Assembly: GCA_945619025.1 (NCBI GenBank)
Contig: CALZBJ010000005.1
Location: forward strand, 1-64,000
Origin: CALZBJ01 sp945619025
Lineage (GTDB): Bacteria; Pseudomonadota; Gammaproteobacteria; Cardiobacteriales; Wohlfahrtiimonadaceae
Length of the DNA: 64,000 nucleotides
Reading direction: 5' to 3'
A program made the position numbers and the translations under genes. Positions 26,768-34,112 of this stretch are shown here, one piece after another (within the stretch, counting starts at the first letter, position 1; every line of letters begins with the position of its first letter). Below the pieces are notes generated by a model. That model did not search any database, was not told where the DNA came from, and saw nothing but the letters and a program-made list of their open reading frames with translations.

Positions 26768-27793
26768 TTATTTAGTTTTAATCTCTTTTGCAAGCGTCTC
26801 ATCGATGATGGTTACAACGTTTGCAGGAAGTGGCGCGTAGTCTAAGCCTTTTGTGATCGCTTGACCTTTTTCAGTCTGACCCCATTGGAAGAATTTGATG
26901 ATCTCTTCCGCTTTCACGGGATCCGCTTGATCTTTATGCATTAAGATAAAGGTCGTTGAGGCTAGTGGCCACGCGTTTTTACCTTCACGATGGGTGAGGT
27001 CTTGCGCAAACGATTGTTTCCAATTGACTTTCGCTGCCGCTGCACTGAAGCTCTCCGCGCTTGGGCTTAACACTTCACCATCTTTTGAGATAAGTTTGGT
27101 GTAGCTTAAATTGTTCTGTTTTGCGTAGGCATACTCAACGTATCCGATGGAACCTTTCACGCGTTGAACGAATGCAGTCACGCCGTCGTTACCTTTTCCG
27201 CCGATACCGGTAGGCCAGTTGACCGTTGAGCCTGCGCCGACTTGGTCTTTCCAGTCGCTATTGACTTTCGAGAGGTAGGTGGTGAAGATAAATGAGGTGC
27301 CTGAACCATCCGCGCGGCGCACAACTGAGATCGCTTGATCGGGGAGTTTTACGTTCGGGTTTAAAGTTTGAATCGCTTCATCGTTCCATTTTTTGATTTT
27401 GCCGAGGAAGATGTCGCCTAAGGTTTTCCCGTCAAGAACGAGCTCATTGGATTGGATGCCTTCAACGTTGATCGCAAGTACCACGCCGCCGGTGACCGTT
27501 GGGAATTGAACCAATCCCTTCTCTTTAAGATCTGCGTCACTTAATGGAGCGTCTGATGCACCAAAATCAACGGTTTTTGCGGTGATCTGTTTAACGCCCG
27601 CTGAGGATCCGATGGATTGATAGTTAATGCGTTTGCCGGTCTCTTTATTATATTCGTCGGCCCATTTTGCATAGACAGGTGCTGGGAATGATGCGCCTGC
27701 ACCGGTGATTGACACATCTTGTGCAACAGCTGCACCACTCATAATCGCACCGCTTAAAAGGATGGCTGAAGTGAGTTTTTTTAATGAAGTCAT
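26768..27793 (-). CDS. pstS: Phosphate-binding periplasmic protein PstS
   Basis: This captures phosphate for PstCAB. The 341-residue protein has a signal peptide (MTSLKKLTSAILLSGAIMSGAAVAQD, cleavage likely after AVA). The phosphate-site motifs are ITGAGASFPAPVYAKWADEY, YQSIGSSAGVKQI, DFGASDAPLS and VVRRADGSGTSFIFT. It is the first gene of the pst locus and follows a Pho box, so expression should rise strongly on phosphate starvation. The stop lies 227 bases before pstC. Confidence 0.96.
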   Translation of the reverse strand: MTSLKKLTSAILLSGAIMSGAAVAQDVSITGAGASFPAPVYAKWADEYNKETGKRINYQSIGSSAGVKQITAKTVDFGASDAPLSDADLKEKGLVQFPTVTGGVVLAINVEGIQSNELVLDGKTLGDIFLGKIKKWNDEAIQTLNPNVKLPDQAISVVRRADGSGTSFIFTTYLSKVNSDWKDQVGAGSTVNWPTGIGGKGNDGVTAFVQRVKGSIGYVEYAYAKQNNLSYTKLISKDGEVLSPSAESFSAAAAKVNWKQSFAQDLTHREGKNAWPLASTTFILMHKDQADPVKAEEIIKFFQWGQTEKGQAITKGLDYAPLPANVVTIIDETLAKEIKTK

Positions 27794-27876
27794 ACTGTTT
27801 CCTTTTCGTTTGATAAACGTGATTTAAATTGATTTAGATTTAAGGTTTTGATTTAAGGATTTTTTGATCTACGTTG

Positions 27877-27909
27877 AGTATAAAAAAGGAATATGACGGG
27901 ATTGTGACA
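27877..27909 (-). promoter_or_regulatory. Pho box and -10 of the pstS promoter
   Basis: On the minus strand, TGTCACAATCCCGTCATA (27909 to 27892) carries two Pho half-repeats at 11-base spacing. TATACT (27882 to 27877) follows after nine bases. The spacing is nearly the same as at phoB and pstB. Confidence 0.8.
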
Positions 27910-27954
27910 CTTCAAAAAGAGTCACGTTACATAGATTTTTTTGTGAAAAGACGG

Positions 27955-28317
27955 TTAGGGCAAGGTTTTTCGCGTATGGATAAAGTAAGAAACCGCAAGC
28001 CCTGTCACAATTAAGATAAGTGTGACAACGCCATTACGAGCGATCAGCATACTAAGAATCATCGTCCCCCATAAGATGAGATAGATGCGGCGTTTGCGGC
28101 GTTTGCTAATTCCTTTATGGACTAAATAATCGCGGATAAATTCCCCAAAATAGGGATGATTGAGGAGCCAAGCATGAAAGCGAGGCGAGCTTTTCCCAAA
28201 TAGATACGCGCTCAAGAGCAAAAAAGGCGTGGTTGGAAGCAGCGGTAAGACCGATCCAATCACTCCTAATACGAGCGAGATAAACCCCGCAATAATGAGA
28301 AGATAGCGCGTAATCAT
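27955..28317 (-). CDS. YbaN family (DUF454) inner-membrane protein
   Basis: A 120-residue membrane protein of the DUF454/YbaN family. It has two hydrophobic segments at the N-terminus with the family motif GVIGSVLPLLPTTPFLLLSAYLF. A conserved middle (SSPRFHAWLLNHPYFGEFIRDY, then the basic SKRRKRRIY) and two further hydrophobic segments follow. Function is unknown. It stands alone between the pst locus and a small gene, all on the minus strand. Confidence 0.88.
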   Translation of the reverse strand: MITRYLLIIAGFISLVLGVIGSVLPLLPTTPFLLLSAYLFGKSSPRFHAWLLNHPYFGEFIRDYLVHKGISKRRKRRIYLILWGTMILSMLIARNGVVTLILIVTGLAVSYFIHTRKTLP

Positions 28318-28343
28318 GGAAGCATTATAGAATATTTAGCCAA

Positions 28344-28382
28344 TAAAAAAAGACCCGCCGAATCATTCGAAGCGTGTCTTTC
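28344..28382 (-). terminator. Rho-independent terminator after the 37-residue gene
   Basis: On the minus strand AAAGAC...CGAATGATTCG...GTCTTT forms an interrupted stem ending in seven Ts. It closes the transcript of the small membrane protein gene and supports that gene being real. Confidence 0.75.
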
Positions 28383-28425
28383 TACGTTGTTAGTCGTTGT
28401 TGTATCTCAGGGGTGAGGTAATAAT

Positions 28426-28539
28426 TTACTTCTCGCCGCTCTTCTTTTTGCTTTGTGCGAGGAAGAAGTAGACGAGACCGCCTGCGATTGCAAATTGAAG
28501 TAACATACCAACGATGGTAATAATCATGGTTGCACTCAT
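28426..28539 (-). CDS. Small single-helix membrane protein (37 residues), unknown function
   Basis: This very short gene encodes 37 residues: a hydrophobic helix (MIITIVGMLLQFAIAGGLVY) followed by a lysine-rich tail (SKKKSGEK). The layout, with the helix first and a basic cytoplasmic end, is common in small subunits of membrane complexes such as oxidases or transporters. AGGAG lies seven bases before the ATG, a terminator follows, and a perfect FNR-type dyad lies 23 bases upstream. I do not recognise a family. The expression signals make it a real gene; its partner is unknown. Confidence 0.7.
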   Translation of the reverse strand: MSATMIITIVGMLLQFAIAGGLVYFFLAQSKKKSGEK

Positions 28540-28561
28540 TATTATTCTCCTAGTAAAGTGA

Positions 28562-28575
28562 TTGATATAGATCAA
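28562..28575. promoter_or_regulatory. FNR-type dyad upstream of the small membrane protein
   Basis: TTGATATAGATCAA matches the FNR consensus TTGAT-N4-ATCAA exactly. A -10-like TATACT sits on the minus strand at 28593-28588, so the dyad would lie just after the transcription start, a position that favours anaerobic repression. Confidence 0.55.
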
Positions 28576-28618
28576 ACCCGATAGGAGAGTATACGGGGTT
28601 TTTGGGAAATTACCACTG

Positions 28619-28647
28619 GAAAAGCGCCCCTTAATCGCTAGGCGCTT
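28619..28647 (-). terminator. Weak terminator after the luciferase-like gene
   Basis: The 7-base stem AAGCGCC (28622-28628) / GGCGCTT (28641-28647), followed by a four-T run on the minus strand, lies 58 bases after the stop of the flavin oxidoreductase gene. Confidence 0.5.
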
Positions 28648-28704
28648 AACAATCTTTACAATTGCCTGATTCGAGGTTGATTTACCCTCAAAAAAGCGTG
28701 CCGG

Positions 28705-29700
28705 CTAAAGCGTTCGCATAATTTCAGCAAGGCGGCGATAGGAGTCTAGATGCTCCGTTTCATCAAAAATCGCTGAAGTAAACATCAGCTCATCGGCACC
28801 CGTTTGGCGAAGGACATCCTTTAATTTAAGACGAACATTTTCATGGCCGCCCACCGCAGAATAGCGCAGCATCCGATTAACATGCACCTTTTCGACGATA
28901 TTCCACACCGATTCCATCTCCTCTACGGGCGGGGGCGAGAGCTTTATAGTGCCGCGAACGAGATTGGTAAAACTCTGCTCCATGGTGGTAAATAAGCGAT
29001 GTGCTTCACGGTCACTTTCGGCAACAACCGCATTCATACAGACGATCACATAGGGATTTTCGAGTGCATTGGATGGTTTGAATTTACGGCGATAGGTTTC
29101 AATTGCTTGGATGAGATGATCGGGGGCAAAGTGGGCGGCAAAGACATAGGGAAGCCCAAGCTCTGCGGCAAGTCCCGCACTAAAAAGGCTCGAGCCTAAA
29201 ATATAGATGGGAATATCGAGATCTCGCCCCGGAATCGCTTGAATTGAAGGATCATACGCAGTACTCATGGCCGGATTAAAATAGCTCTGCAGTTCACGGA
29301 CTTCATCGGGAAATTCAAGCGCTCTATGAGGATCACGGCGAAGGGCAAAGGTGGTCTTTTGATCGGTCCCCGGCGCGCGCCCGAGTCCACAATCAATCCG
29401 CCCGGGATAGAGCGATTCGAGCGTACCAAAACTTTCCGCAACCATGAGCGGCGCGTGATTGGGCATCATCACTCCGCCAGAGCCAATGCGAATGGTGCGC
29501 GTATTTTCCGCAAGATAGCCCATTAATACCGTTGTTGCACTGCTTGCGATATTGGTCATATTGTGATGTTCGGCAACCCAAAAGCGGGTATAGCCCTCAT
29601 TTTCTGCCTGCTGGGCTAAGACTTTTGAGCGTAAAAACGCATCGCGCGGGGTTTGGTTTTGGTAAACGGTTGCAAGATCCAAAATCGAGTAGGCAATCAT
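28705..29700 (-). CDS. LLM-class flavin-dependent oxidoreductase (luciferase-like, YhbW/MsnO8 type)
   Basis: A bacterial-luciferase-fold enzyme using reduced flavin (FMNH2 or F420-like cofactor). The 331-residue protein shows FWVAEHHNM near residue 40, IRIGSGGVMMPNHAPL, and RIDCGLGRAPGTD, the hallmark of the MsnO8/YhbW subgroup. No partner flavin reductase is adjacent. Substrate unknown; E. coli yhbW is a comparable gene. AAGGAGCTTAC lies directly before the ATG. A perfect FNR-type dyad lies 94 bases upstream. Confidence 0.88.
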   Translation of the reverse strand: MIAYSILDLATVYQNQTPRDAFLRSKVLAQQAENEGYTRFWVAEHHNMTNIASSATTVLMGYLAENTRTIRIGSGGVMMPNHAPLMVAESFGTLESLYPGRIDCGLGRAPGTDQKTTFALRRDPHRALEFPDEVRELQSYFNPAMSTAYDPSIQAIPGRDLDIPIYILGSSLFSAGLAAELGLPYVFAAHFAPDHLIQAIETYRRKFKPSNALENPYVIVCMNAVVAESDREAHRLFTTMEQSFTNLVRGTIKLSPPPVEEMESVWNIVEKVHVNRMLRYSAVGGHENVRLKLKDVLRQTGADELMFTSAIFDETEHLDSYRRLAEIMRTL

Positions 29701-29793
29701 GTAAGCTCCTTGTCAATAAGCGGGGATTGAGGTGGATTGAGCGATTGATGACGCATCGTGCGAGCGTCAATCGAAGTGATTCGTTTAGGATAA

Positions 29794-29807
29794 TTGATCA
29801 AAATCAA
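29794..29807. promoter_or_regulatory. FNR-type dyad in the gap between divergent genes
   Basis: TTGATCAAAATCAA also matches TTGAT-N4-ATCAA. It lies between the luciferase-like gene (minus) and the hypothetical gene at 29979 (plus). Neither side has a good -10 at the activating distance, so its role is open. Confidence 0.4.
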
Positions 29808-29978
29808 AGATTCAAGCTAACGCTTTGAATTTAAGCAACGAAATTAAGCACTCAGTTAATTACTCGCAGCGCCCGAGAGTTTGGTAAAGTAAGGGGATAC
29901 TCCATCGTTAAATTGATTCATAATTCATGATTGATTAATGATGAAATCGGCGATGATCAAAAGCAAAAAGGAACCGAC

Positions 29979-30674
29979 ATGCGACTGAAACAATGGATAT
30001 TACTGGGGTGTGGCGTTTTTACATGGGCCAATGCTGGGACGCTTATTGACGAGATGAGTGCCTGCGATCAGCACTTTTTTAATGCTTTATATGAAAAGGG
30101 CAGTGCGGAGCCGAATTTTGTGCGCTCGGACAAAGCGGGTGGCGTTGCGTGGTTTGCGGTCGAGGATCGTTTTTCAGATGATGAGCCGTCGGTTTATCGT
30201 TTTAACACACCGATCAAAGAGAAGGGCCTCTCGCTCATTGCCTATTATGATCGTTATATTGATATGCGTGGATTTGAGCTTGGCGAGTTCTATTTTTGGG
30301 GCTTTTTAGCCGAAAACAGTTTTGATGAGGTGAAAGCGGCGCTGCCGAATCTTGCGTGGCGTGAAACGAGCCCTGATCAATCGTGGAGCGGCGGTGAATG
30401 GGTGCGCCGAAGCGGAAATGAGCCGTGGAAAGATAATCCCATCGACATGGCGGGGATTTTTACACCTGCAGGCGTGATGGAAAAAGGTTTTTTTATTGAG
30501 CGCTTGCCGGATAATCCCGATCAACTTTGGATTACCTGCACCATTCAAGGGAGCGTAACGCCTGCGGCCATTATGCAAGATCGCCCAGATCTCGCGCCGG
30601 AAGTCGGTGAGATTGAGAATTTAGAGAGTGAGCTCAAACGCATGGAAACCGCCGATAAAGTCCGTTCAGATTAG
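29979..30674 (+). CDS. Predicted periplasmic protein of unknown function
   Basis: I do not recognise this 231-residue protein. It has a short signal peptide (MRLKQWILLGCGVFTWANAG). The mature part, about 210 residues, is rich in aromatic and acidic residues (YFWGFLAEN, DQSWSGGEWVRRSGNEPW), with a single cysteine pair (Cys in MSACDQ and WITCTI) that could form a disulfide. It ends in a charged helix (ESELKRMETADKV). AAAAGGAA precedes the ATG at 29979; an upstream in-frame start is less likely because it would hide the signal peptide. A terminator follows. It looks like an independent unit. Confidence 0.7.
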   Translation: MRLKQWILLGCGVFTWANAGTLIDEMSACDQHFFNALYEKGSAEPNFVRSDKAGGVAWFAVEDRFSDDEPSVYRFNTPIKEKGLSLIAYYDRYIDMRGFELGEFYFWGFLAENSFDEVKAALPNLAWRETSPDQSWSGGEWVRRSGNEPWKDNPIDMAGIFTPAGVMEKGFFIERLPDNPDQLWITCTIQGSVTPAAIMQDRPDLAPEVGEIENLESELKRMETADKVRSD

Positions 30675-30702
30675 TGTTTCCTAATAAAACGTCTAGAATT
30701 AA

Positions 30703-30734
30703 AAGAGCGAGTCACGTTAAGGCTCGCTTTTTTT
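30703..30734 (+). terminator. Rho-independent terminator after the periplasmic protein
   Basis: AGCGAG (30706-30711) pairs with CTCGCT (30723-30728), followed by seven Ts. It lies 30 bases after the stop codon. Confidence 0.75.
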
Positions 30735-30762
30735 GATGCTTGGATTTGGAAGAGATGCCCGT

Positions 30763-31140
30763 TTAGAGACGCTCGATATAATCGCTCAATTGAACATCGT
30801 CAAACATCATTGCGCGAAACTCTAAAATAAAGTATTTCATCTCATCAAAATTCCCGCGAAGAGAGCAGGTATCCGCTTCCGGGTCGTAATCAAATTCGCC
30901 CATCAAATCGGGGAAATTATCTTCTAAGAAAAGCTCAATAATATCGATCCATGCATAGCCAGAATGTTCCTTTTCGGCATCTTCAAAGAGCTCATATTGT
31001 AGATCTGCGTCAAAAAAAAGGTTGAGTTGATCATTTTCAAGCTCAATTACATGGAGCGGGTAGATATTTCGTAGGTCTTGCATCGCGTTATCCGTTAAAA
31101 GTGTGTCAAAATGAGGACCGAGGGCGATTATTATATCCAT
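30763..31140 (-). CDS. Acidic cytoplasmic protein of unknown function (possibly immunity-like)
   Basis: A 125-residue, strongly acidic protein without a signal peptide or membrane segments. Hydrophobic strands alternate with acidic loops (FFDADLQYELFEDAEKEHSG, FDYDPEADTCSLRGNFDEM). The DPEA...FSL/CSL pattern followed by an E/D-rich helix loosely recalls small immunity proteins such as Imm51, but that is a weak impression. No toxin gene is adjacent. The gene is convergent with the preceding periplasmic protein and divergent from pncB, so the gap 31141-31388 holds both promoters. Confidence 0.6.
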   Translation of the reverse strand: MDIIIALGPHFDTLLTDNAMQDLRNIYPLHVIELENDQLNLFFDADLQYELFEDAEKEHSGYAWIDIIELFLEDNFPDLMGEFDYDPEADTCSLRGNFDEMKYFILEFRAMMFDDVQLSDYIERL

Positions 31141-31270
31141 TTTTTGCTCAAAGCTCGATTAATTTTATGGCTGACTTATCCTCAAATTGAGCATTTATAG
31201 GGAAAATGGGCATAGTGCGCTAAAAATGAGGCTTAATATATGGAAATAAATAGGGTAGTATATTATCGAT

Positions 31271-31286
31271 ATTATAAATTTATAAT
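31271..31286. promoter_or_regulatory. 16-base perfect palindrome overlapping the pncB -10
   Basis: ATTATAAATTTATAAT is fully symmetric and ends in TATAAT (31281-31286), a consensus -10 on the plus strand. Transcription would begin near 31293. It may be a repressor operator for NAD-salvage genes. Confidence 0.45.
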
Positions 31287-31294
31287 CCATTTTA

Positions 31295-31349
31295 GGACGG
31301 GTTATCGGGTTTATAACGGCCAAGTGGTCACGGCGTCCTCGAAGACGAA
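31295..31349 (+). ncRNA. Structured 5' leader of pncB-nadE, possible riboswitch-like element
   Basis: Outer pairing GGACG (31295-31299) / CGTCC (31334-31338) encloses two hairpins: GTTAT/ATAAC (31301-31305, 31313-31317) and GGCC/GGTC (31318-31321, 31326-31329). This resembles a three-way junction. The closing CGTC can instead pair with GACG just downstream (31344-31347), so two exclusive folds are possible. It matches no riboswitch class I know. Confidence 0.4.
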
Positions 31350-31388
31350 GGGCAACTTTAAAATATAAAATTCATCTAGGAACGTAAG

Positions 31389-32528
31389 ATGTCTCAAAAA
31401 AATAATCACACCGTAAAAGAGTTCGACCTAAAGGAACAGGGAAAAATTAAACGTTTGACTAATAAAACGTTCAAATTTGATGAGAGGATTGGAGAGGGTT
31501 GGTTTTCCGCAGTTTACTTTTTAAAAACCGCTGAAATTGCACGGCGCTATTGTGAAGATAAACAGGTCACGATGCAGTTTTTCCAGCGTCATGATGACGT
31601 TGTCCTATGTGGGATTGACGAGGCCATTGCGCTGCTTCACACCTTCGCCGATTCGCCTGAAACGCTCGACATTAAAGCGCTCAATGATGGCGATAAAATT
31701 GGGGCGTATGAAACCGTATTATCGATTACCGGAAATTACCAAAAATTTGGCTTTCTTGAAGGCTTAATTGATGGATTATTAGCGCGCAGAACCTCCATTG
31801 CCACCAATGTGCATGACGTAGTTCAAGCGGCGGGCGATAAAGAGGTGATCTTTATGGGCGACCGTGACGATCATTTCGGGCAACAAGCTGGCGATGGCTA
31901 TTCAGCCTATATCGGCGGCTCAAGTGCGCAAGCAACCCACGCGATGAATGAGTGGTGGGGCAAAGAGGGCTTAGGCACGATGCCACACGCGCTGATTCAG
32001 CTCTTTAATGGCGATCTTTTAGAAGCGGCGAAAGCCTATTACGAAACCTTCCCTGAAGATAAATTGATGGTGCTCGTTGATTACAATAATAATGTGATCG
32101 AAGATTCACTCCGTGTTGCGCGCCATTTTGGTGAAAAGCTCGTGGCAGTGCGCGTGGATACCTCCGGCAATATGGTGGATCAATATTTTATGCGCAATCC
32201 TCATCTATTGGGCCCCTTTGATCCCCGCGGTACCAATCCAACCTTAATTCGCGCGCTTCGTGATGCGCTCGATGCGGAAGGTTACACCAATGTAAAAATT
32301 GTAGTCAGTGGCGGATTTAATCCAAAGAAAATTAAAGAATTTGAAGCGCAAAATACCCCCGTTGATGTCTATGGCGTGGGCTCAAGTCTTTTAAAAGTGA
32401 GCGTCAGTTTCACCGGTGATAATGTCTTGTTAGATGGTAAACCTCAAGCGAAAGCGGGCCGTATTTTGCGCCCAAATCCCCGTTTAGAGGTGGTGGAATA
32501 TCCCATTGATTCAGCGGATGCTGAGTAG
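31389..32528 (+). CDS. pncB: Nicotinate phosphoribosyltransferase
   Basis: This enzyme joins nicotinate to PRPP, the first step of the Preiss-Handler route to NAD. The 379-residue protein shows an N-terminal domain with FDERIGEGWFSAVYFLKTAEI and a phosphoribosyltransferase barrel with ARRTSIATN, FMGDRDDHF, YIGGSSAQATHAMNEWW, VRVDTSGN and VVSGGFNPKKI. The next gene, nadE, catalyses the last step of the same route, so the two form a salvage operon; nadD is not here. The leader contains a palindromic promoter and a foldable RNA element. Confidence 0.92.
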   Translation: MSQKNNHTVKEFDLKEQGKIKRLTNKTFKFDERIGEGWFSAVYFLKTAEIARRYCEDKQVTMQFFQRHDDVVLCGIDEAIALLHTFADSPETLDIKALNDGDKIGAYETVLSITGNYQKFGFLEGLIDGLLARRTSIATNVHDVVQAAGDKEVIFMGDRDDHFGQQAGDGYSAYIGGSSAQATHAMNEWWGKEGLGTMPHALIQLFNGDLLEAAKAYYETFPEDKLMVLVDYNNNVIEDSLRVARHFGEKLVAVRVDTSGNMVDQYFMRNPHLLGPFDPRGTNPTLIRALRDALDAEGYTNVKIVVSGGFNPKKIKEFEAQNTPVDVYGVGSSLLKVSVSFTGDNVLLDGKPQAKAGRILRPNPRLEVVEYPIDSADAE

Positions 32529-32553
32529 ATTAGAATCATTTAAGGAGCGTTTC

Positions 32554-33306
32554 GTGGAAAAATATATCGATTATTTAGGGAATTGGTTGCAAGCAGAGCT
32601 TGATTATCGTGGCGCTGAGCACTTTGTGTTTGGCATGAGCGGCGGGGTTGACTCGGCGGTGGTGGCCTTTCTGTTAGCGAAGTTTTTCCCCGAGCGCTCG
32701 CTTGGCGTGATGATGCCGTGCATGAGCCACCCGAATGATTTACACGACGGGGAATTGGTGATGAAAGCGTGTGGCCTTCCCTCAATTACCGTTGATTTGA
32801 CCGCAACGCACCATGCGCTTATGAGCGAAATTGAAGCCTCTGGAGCGGAATATATGACCAATTCCGATCCCGAGCGGCAGCGCGTTTTAATTGGCAACAC
32901 CAGTGCGCGCCTTCGGATGACAACGCTCTACACCATTGCGCAGGCGAAAAATTCGATCGTCGTCGGCACCGATAATGCGGTGGAGTGGTATACCGGTTAT
33001 TTTACTAAATATGGCGATGGCGGGGTGGACATTGTGCCGCTTTTTCATCTCAATAAAGAAGACGTCTACGACATCGCGCGGATGTTAGGTGTTCCTGATG
33101 AAATTATTAATAAAAAACCTTCAGCGGGCCTTTGGGAAGAGCAGACCGATGAAGATGAGATGGGCACGACCTACGCAATGCTCAATCGTCATTTAAATGG
33201 GGAAGCGGTGCCGGAGAAAGATCGTGAAGTGATCCGTTTTTGGCATGAACGCTCACACCATAAACGCGCCCTTCCACGTACGCCAAAGTCGCCCTCTGAG
33301 TATTGA
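32554..33306 (+). CDS. nadE: NH3-dependent NAD synthetase
   Basis: This converts nicotinate adenine dinucleotide to NAD using ATP and ammonia. About 250 residues; the pyrophosphatase P-loop SGGVDS is at residues 29-34, followed by TSARLRMTTLY, GTDNAVEWYTGYFTKYGDGG and KPSAGLWEEQTDEDEMG, all typical of NadE. There is no glutaminase domain, so it should use free ammonia. I chose the GTG at 32554 because AAGGAG lies six bases upstream; ATG starts further upstream lie inside pncB and lack this. It follows pncB by 25 bases. Confidence 0.93.
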   Translation: MEKYIDYLGNWLQAELDYRGAEHFVFGMSGGVDSAVVAFLLAKFFPERSLGVMMPCMSHPNDLHDGELVMKACGLPSITVDLTATHHALMSEIEASGAEYMTNSDPERQRVLIGNTSARLRMTTLYTIAQAKNSIVVGTDNAVEWYTGYFTKYGDGGVDIVPLFHLNKEDVYDIARMLGVPDEIINKKPSAGLWEEQTDEDEMGTTYAMLNRHLNGEAVPEKDREVIRFWHERSHHKRALPRTPKSPSEY

Positions 33307-33373
33307 TCTTCGCGCTAAAGCCCGATATGATCGAAAGATGATTTAGTTTGAGCATACTACAAGGATTGTCCGT

Positions 33374-33997
33374 GTGAACGTTAAATATTTAGGATTGGCC
33401 GATTATCTTCCTGTGTTTGAAGCGATGAAACACTTTACCGAAACCCGTACCGATGACACCGTCGACGAGCTTTGGATTGTGGAGCATCCGCAAGTCTTTA
33501 CGCAGGGGCAGGTGGGAAAGCCCGAACATATTCTAAATGTCACGGAGATTCCCATTGTGCGCGTCGATCGTGGCGGACAGGTGACCTTTCACGGCCCCGG
33601 GCAACTGGTGGTCTATACGCTGATTAACTTCAAAAAGCGCAAAATTGGGATTCGCTCGCTCGTTCGTTCGATTGAGGCGAGCATTATCGATACGCTTGGC
33701 GATTATGGCATTGAGGCGTACGGCAAAGAGGATGCGCCGGGGGTCTATGTGGCTGGCGATAAAATTGCCTCCCTTGGGCTTCGGATTAAAAATGGCGCGG
33801 TCTATCATGGGCTTGCGCTCAATGTGAAGATGGATTTAACGCCCTTTACCTATATCAATCCGTGCGGGTATGCAGGGCTTAAAATGACGCAGATGGCCGA
33901 TCTTATCGCAAACGAAGTGGTCCATCAGTTGAGCGTTAATCAAGTGGCTGAAAGATTGGTGAATCATCTTAAAGGCTATCTTGGCGAGATCGATTAG
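33374..33997 (+). CDS. lipB: Octanoyl-[acyl-carrier protein]:protein N-octanoyltransferase LipB
   Basis: This transfers octanoate from acyl carrier protein to lipoate-dependent enzymes, the first step of lipoate synthesis. The 207-residue protein has the family motif RGGQVTFHGPGQLVVYTL, the lysine-bearing GDKIASLGLRIKNG and the catalytic cysteine in INPCGYAGLKMTQM. Start is GTG (33374) with AAGGA upstream; the other GTG two bases earlier runs straight into a stop. lipA is not adjacent. It stands alone between nadE and azlC. Confidence 0.94.
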   Translation: MNVKYLGLADYLPVFEAMKHFTETRTDDTVDELWIVEHPQVFTQGQVGKPEHILNVTEIPIVRVDRGGQVTFHGPGQLVVYTLINFKKRKIGIRSLVRSIEASIIDTLGDYGIEAYGKEDAPGVYVAGDKIASLGLRIKNGAVYHGLALNVKMDLTPFTYINPCGYAGLKMTQMADLIANEVVHQLSVNQVAERLVNHLKGYLGEID

Positions 33998-34112
33998 ACA
34001 AACCAACATTTGTAGATAATGTAATTTTAATACAATAAGGACCAATATCAGGGGAAGCCAAGCGGTTTTGCCTATTTTATGGGGTCTATAAAAAACTCAC
34101 AAAGGGGATACT

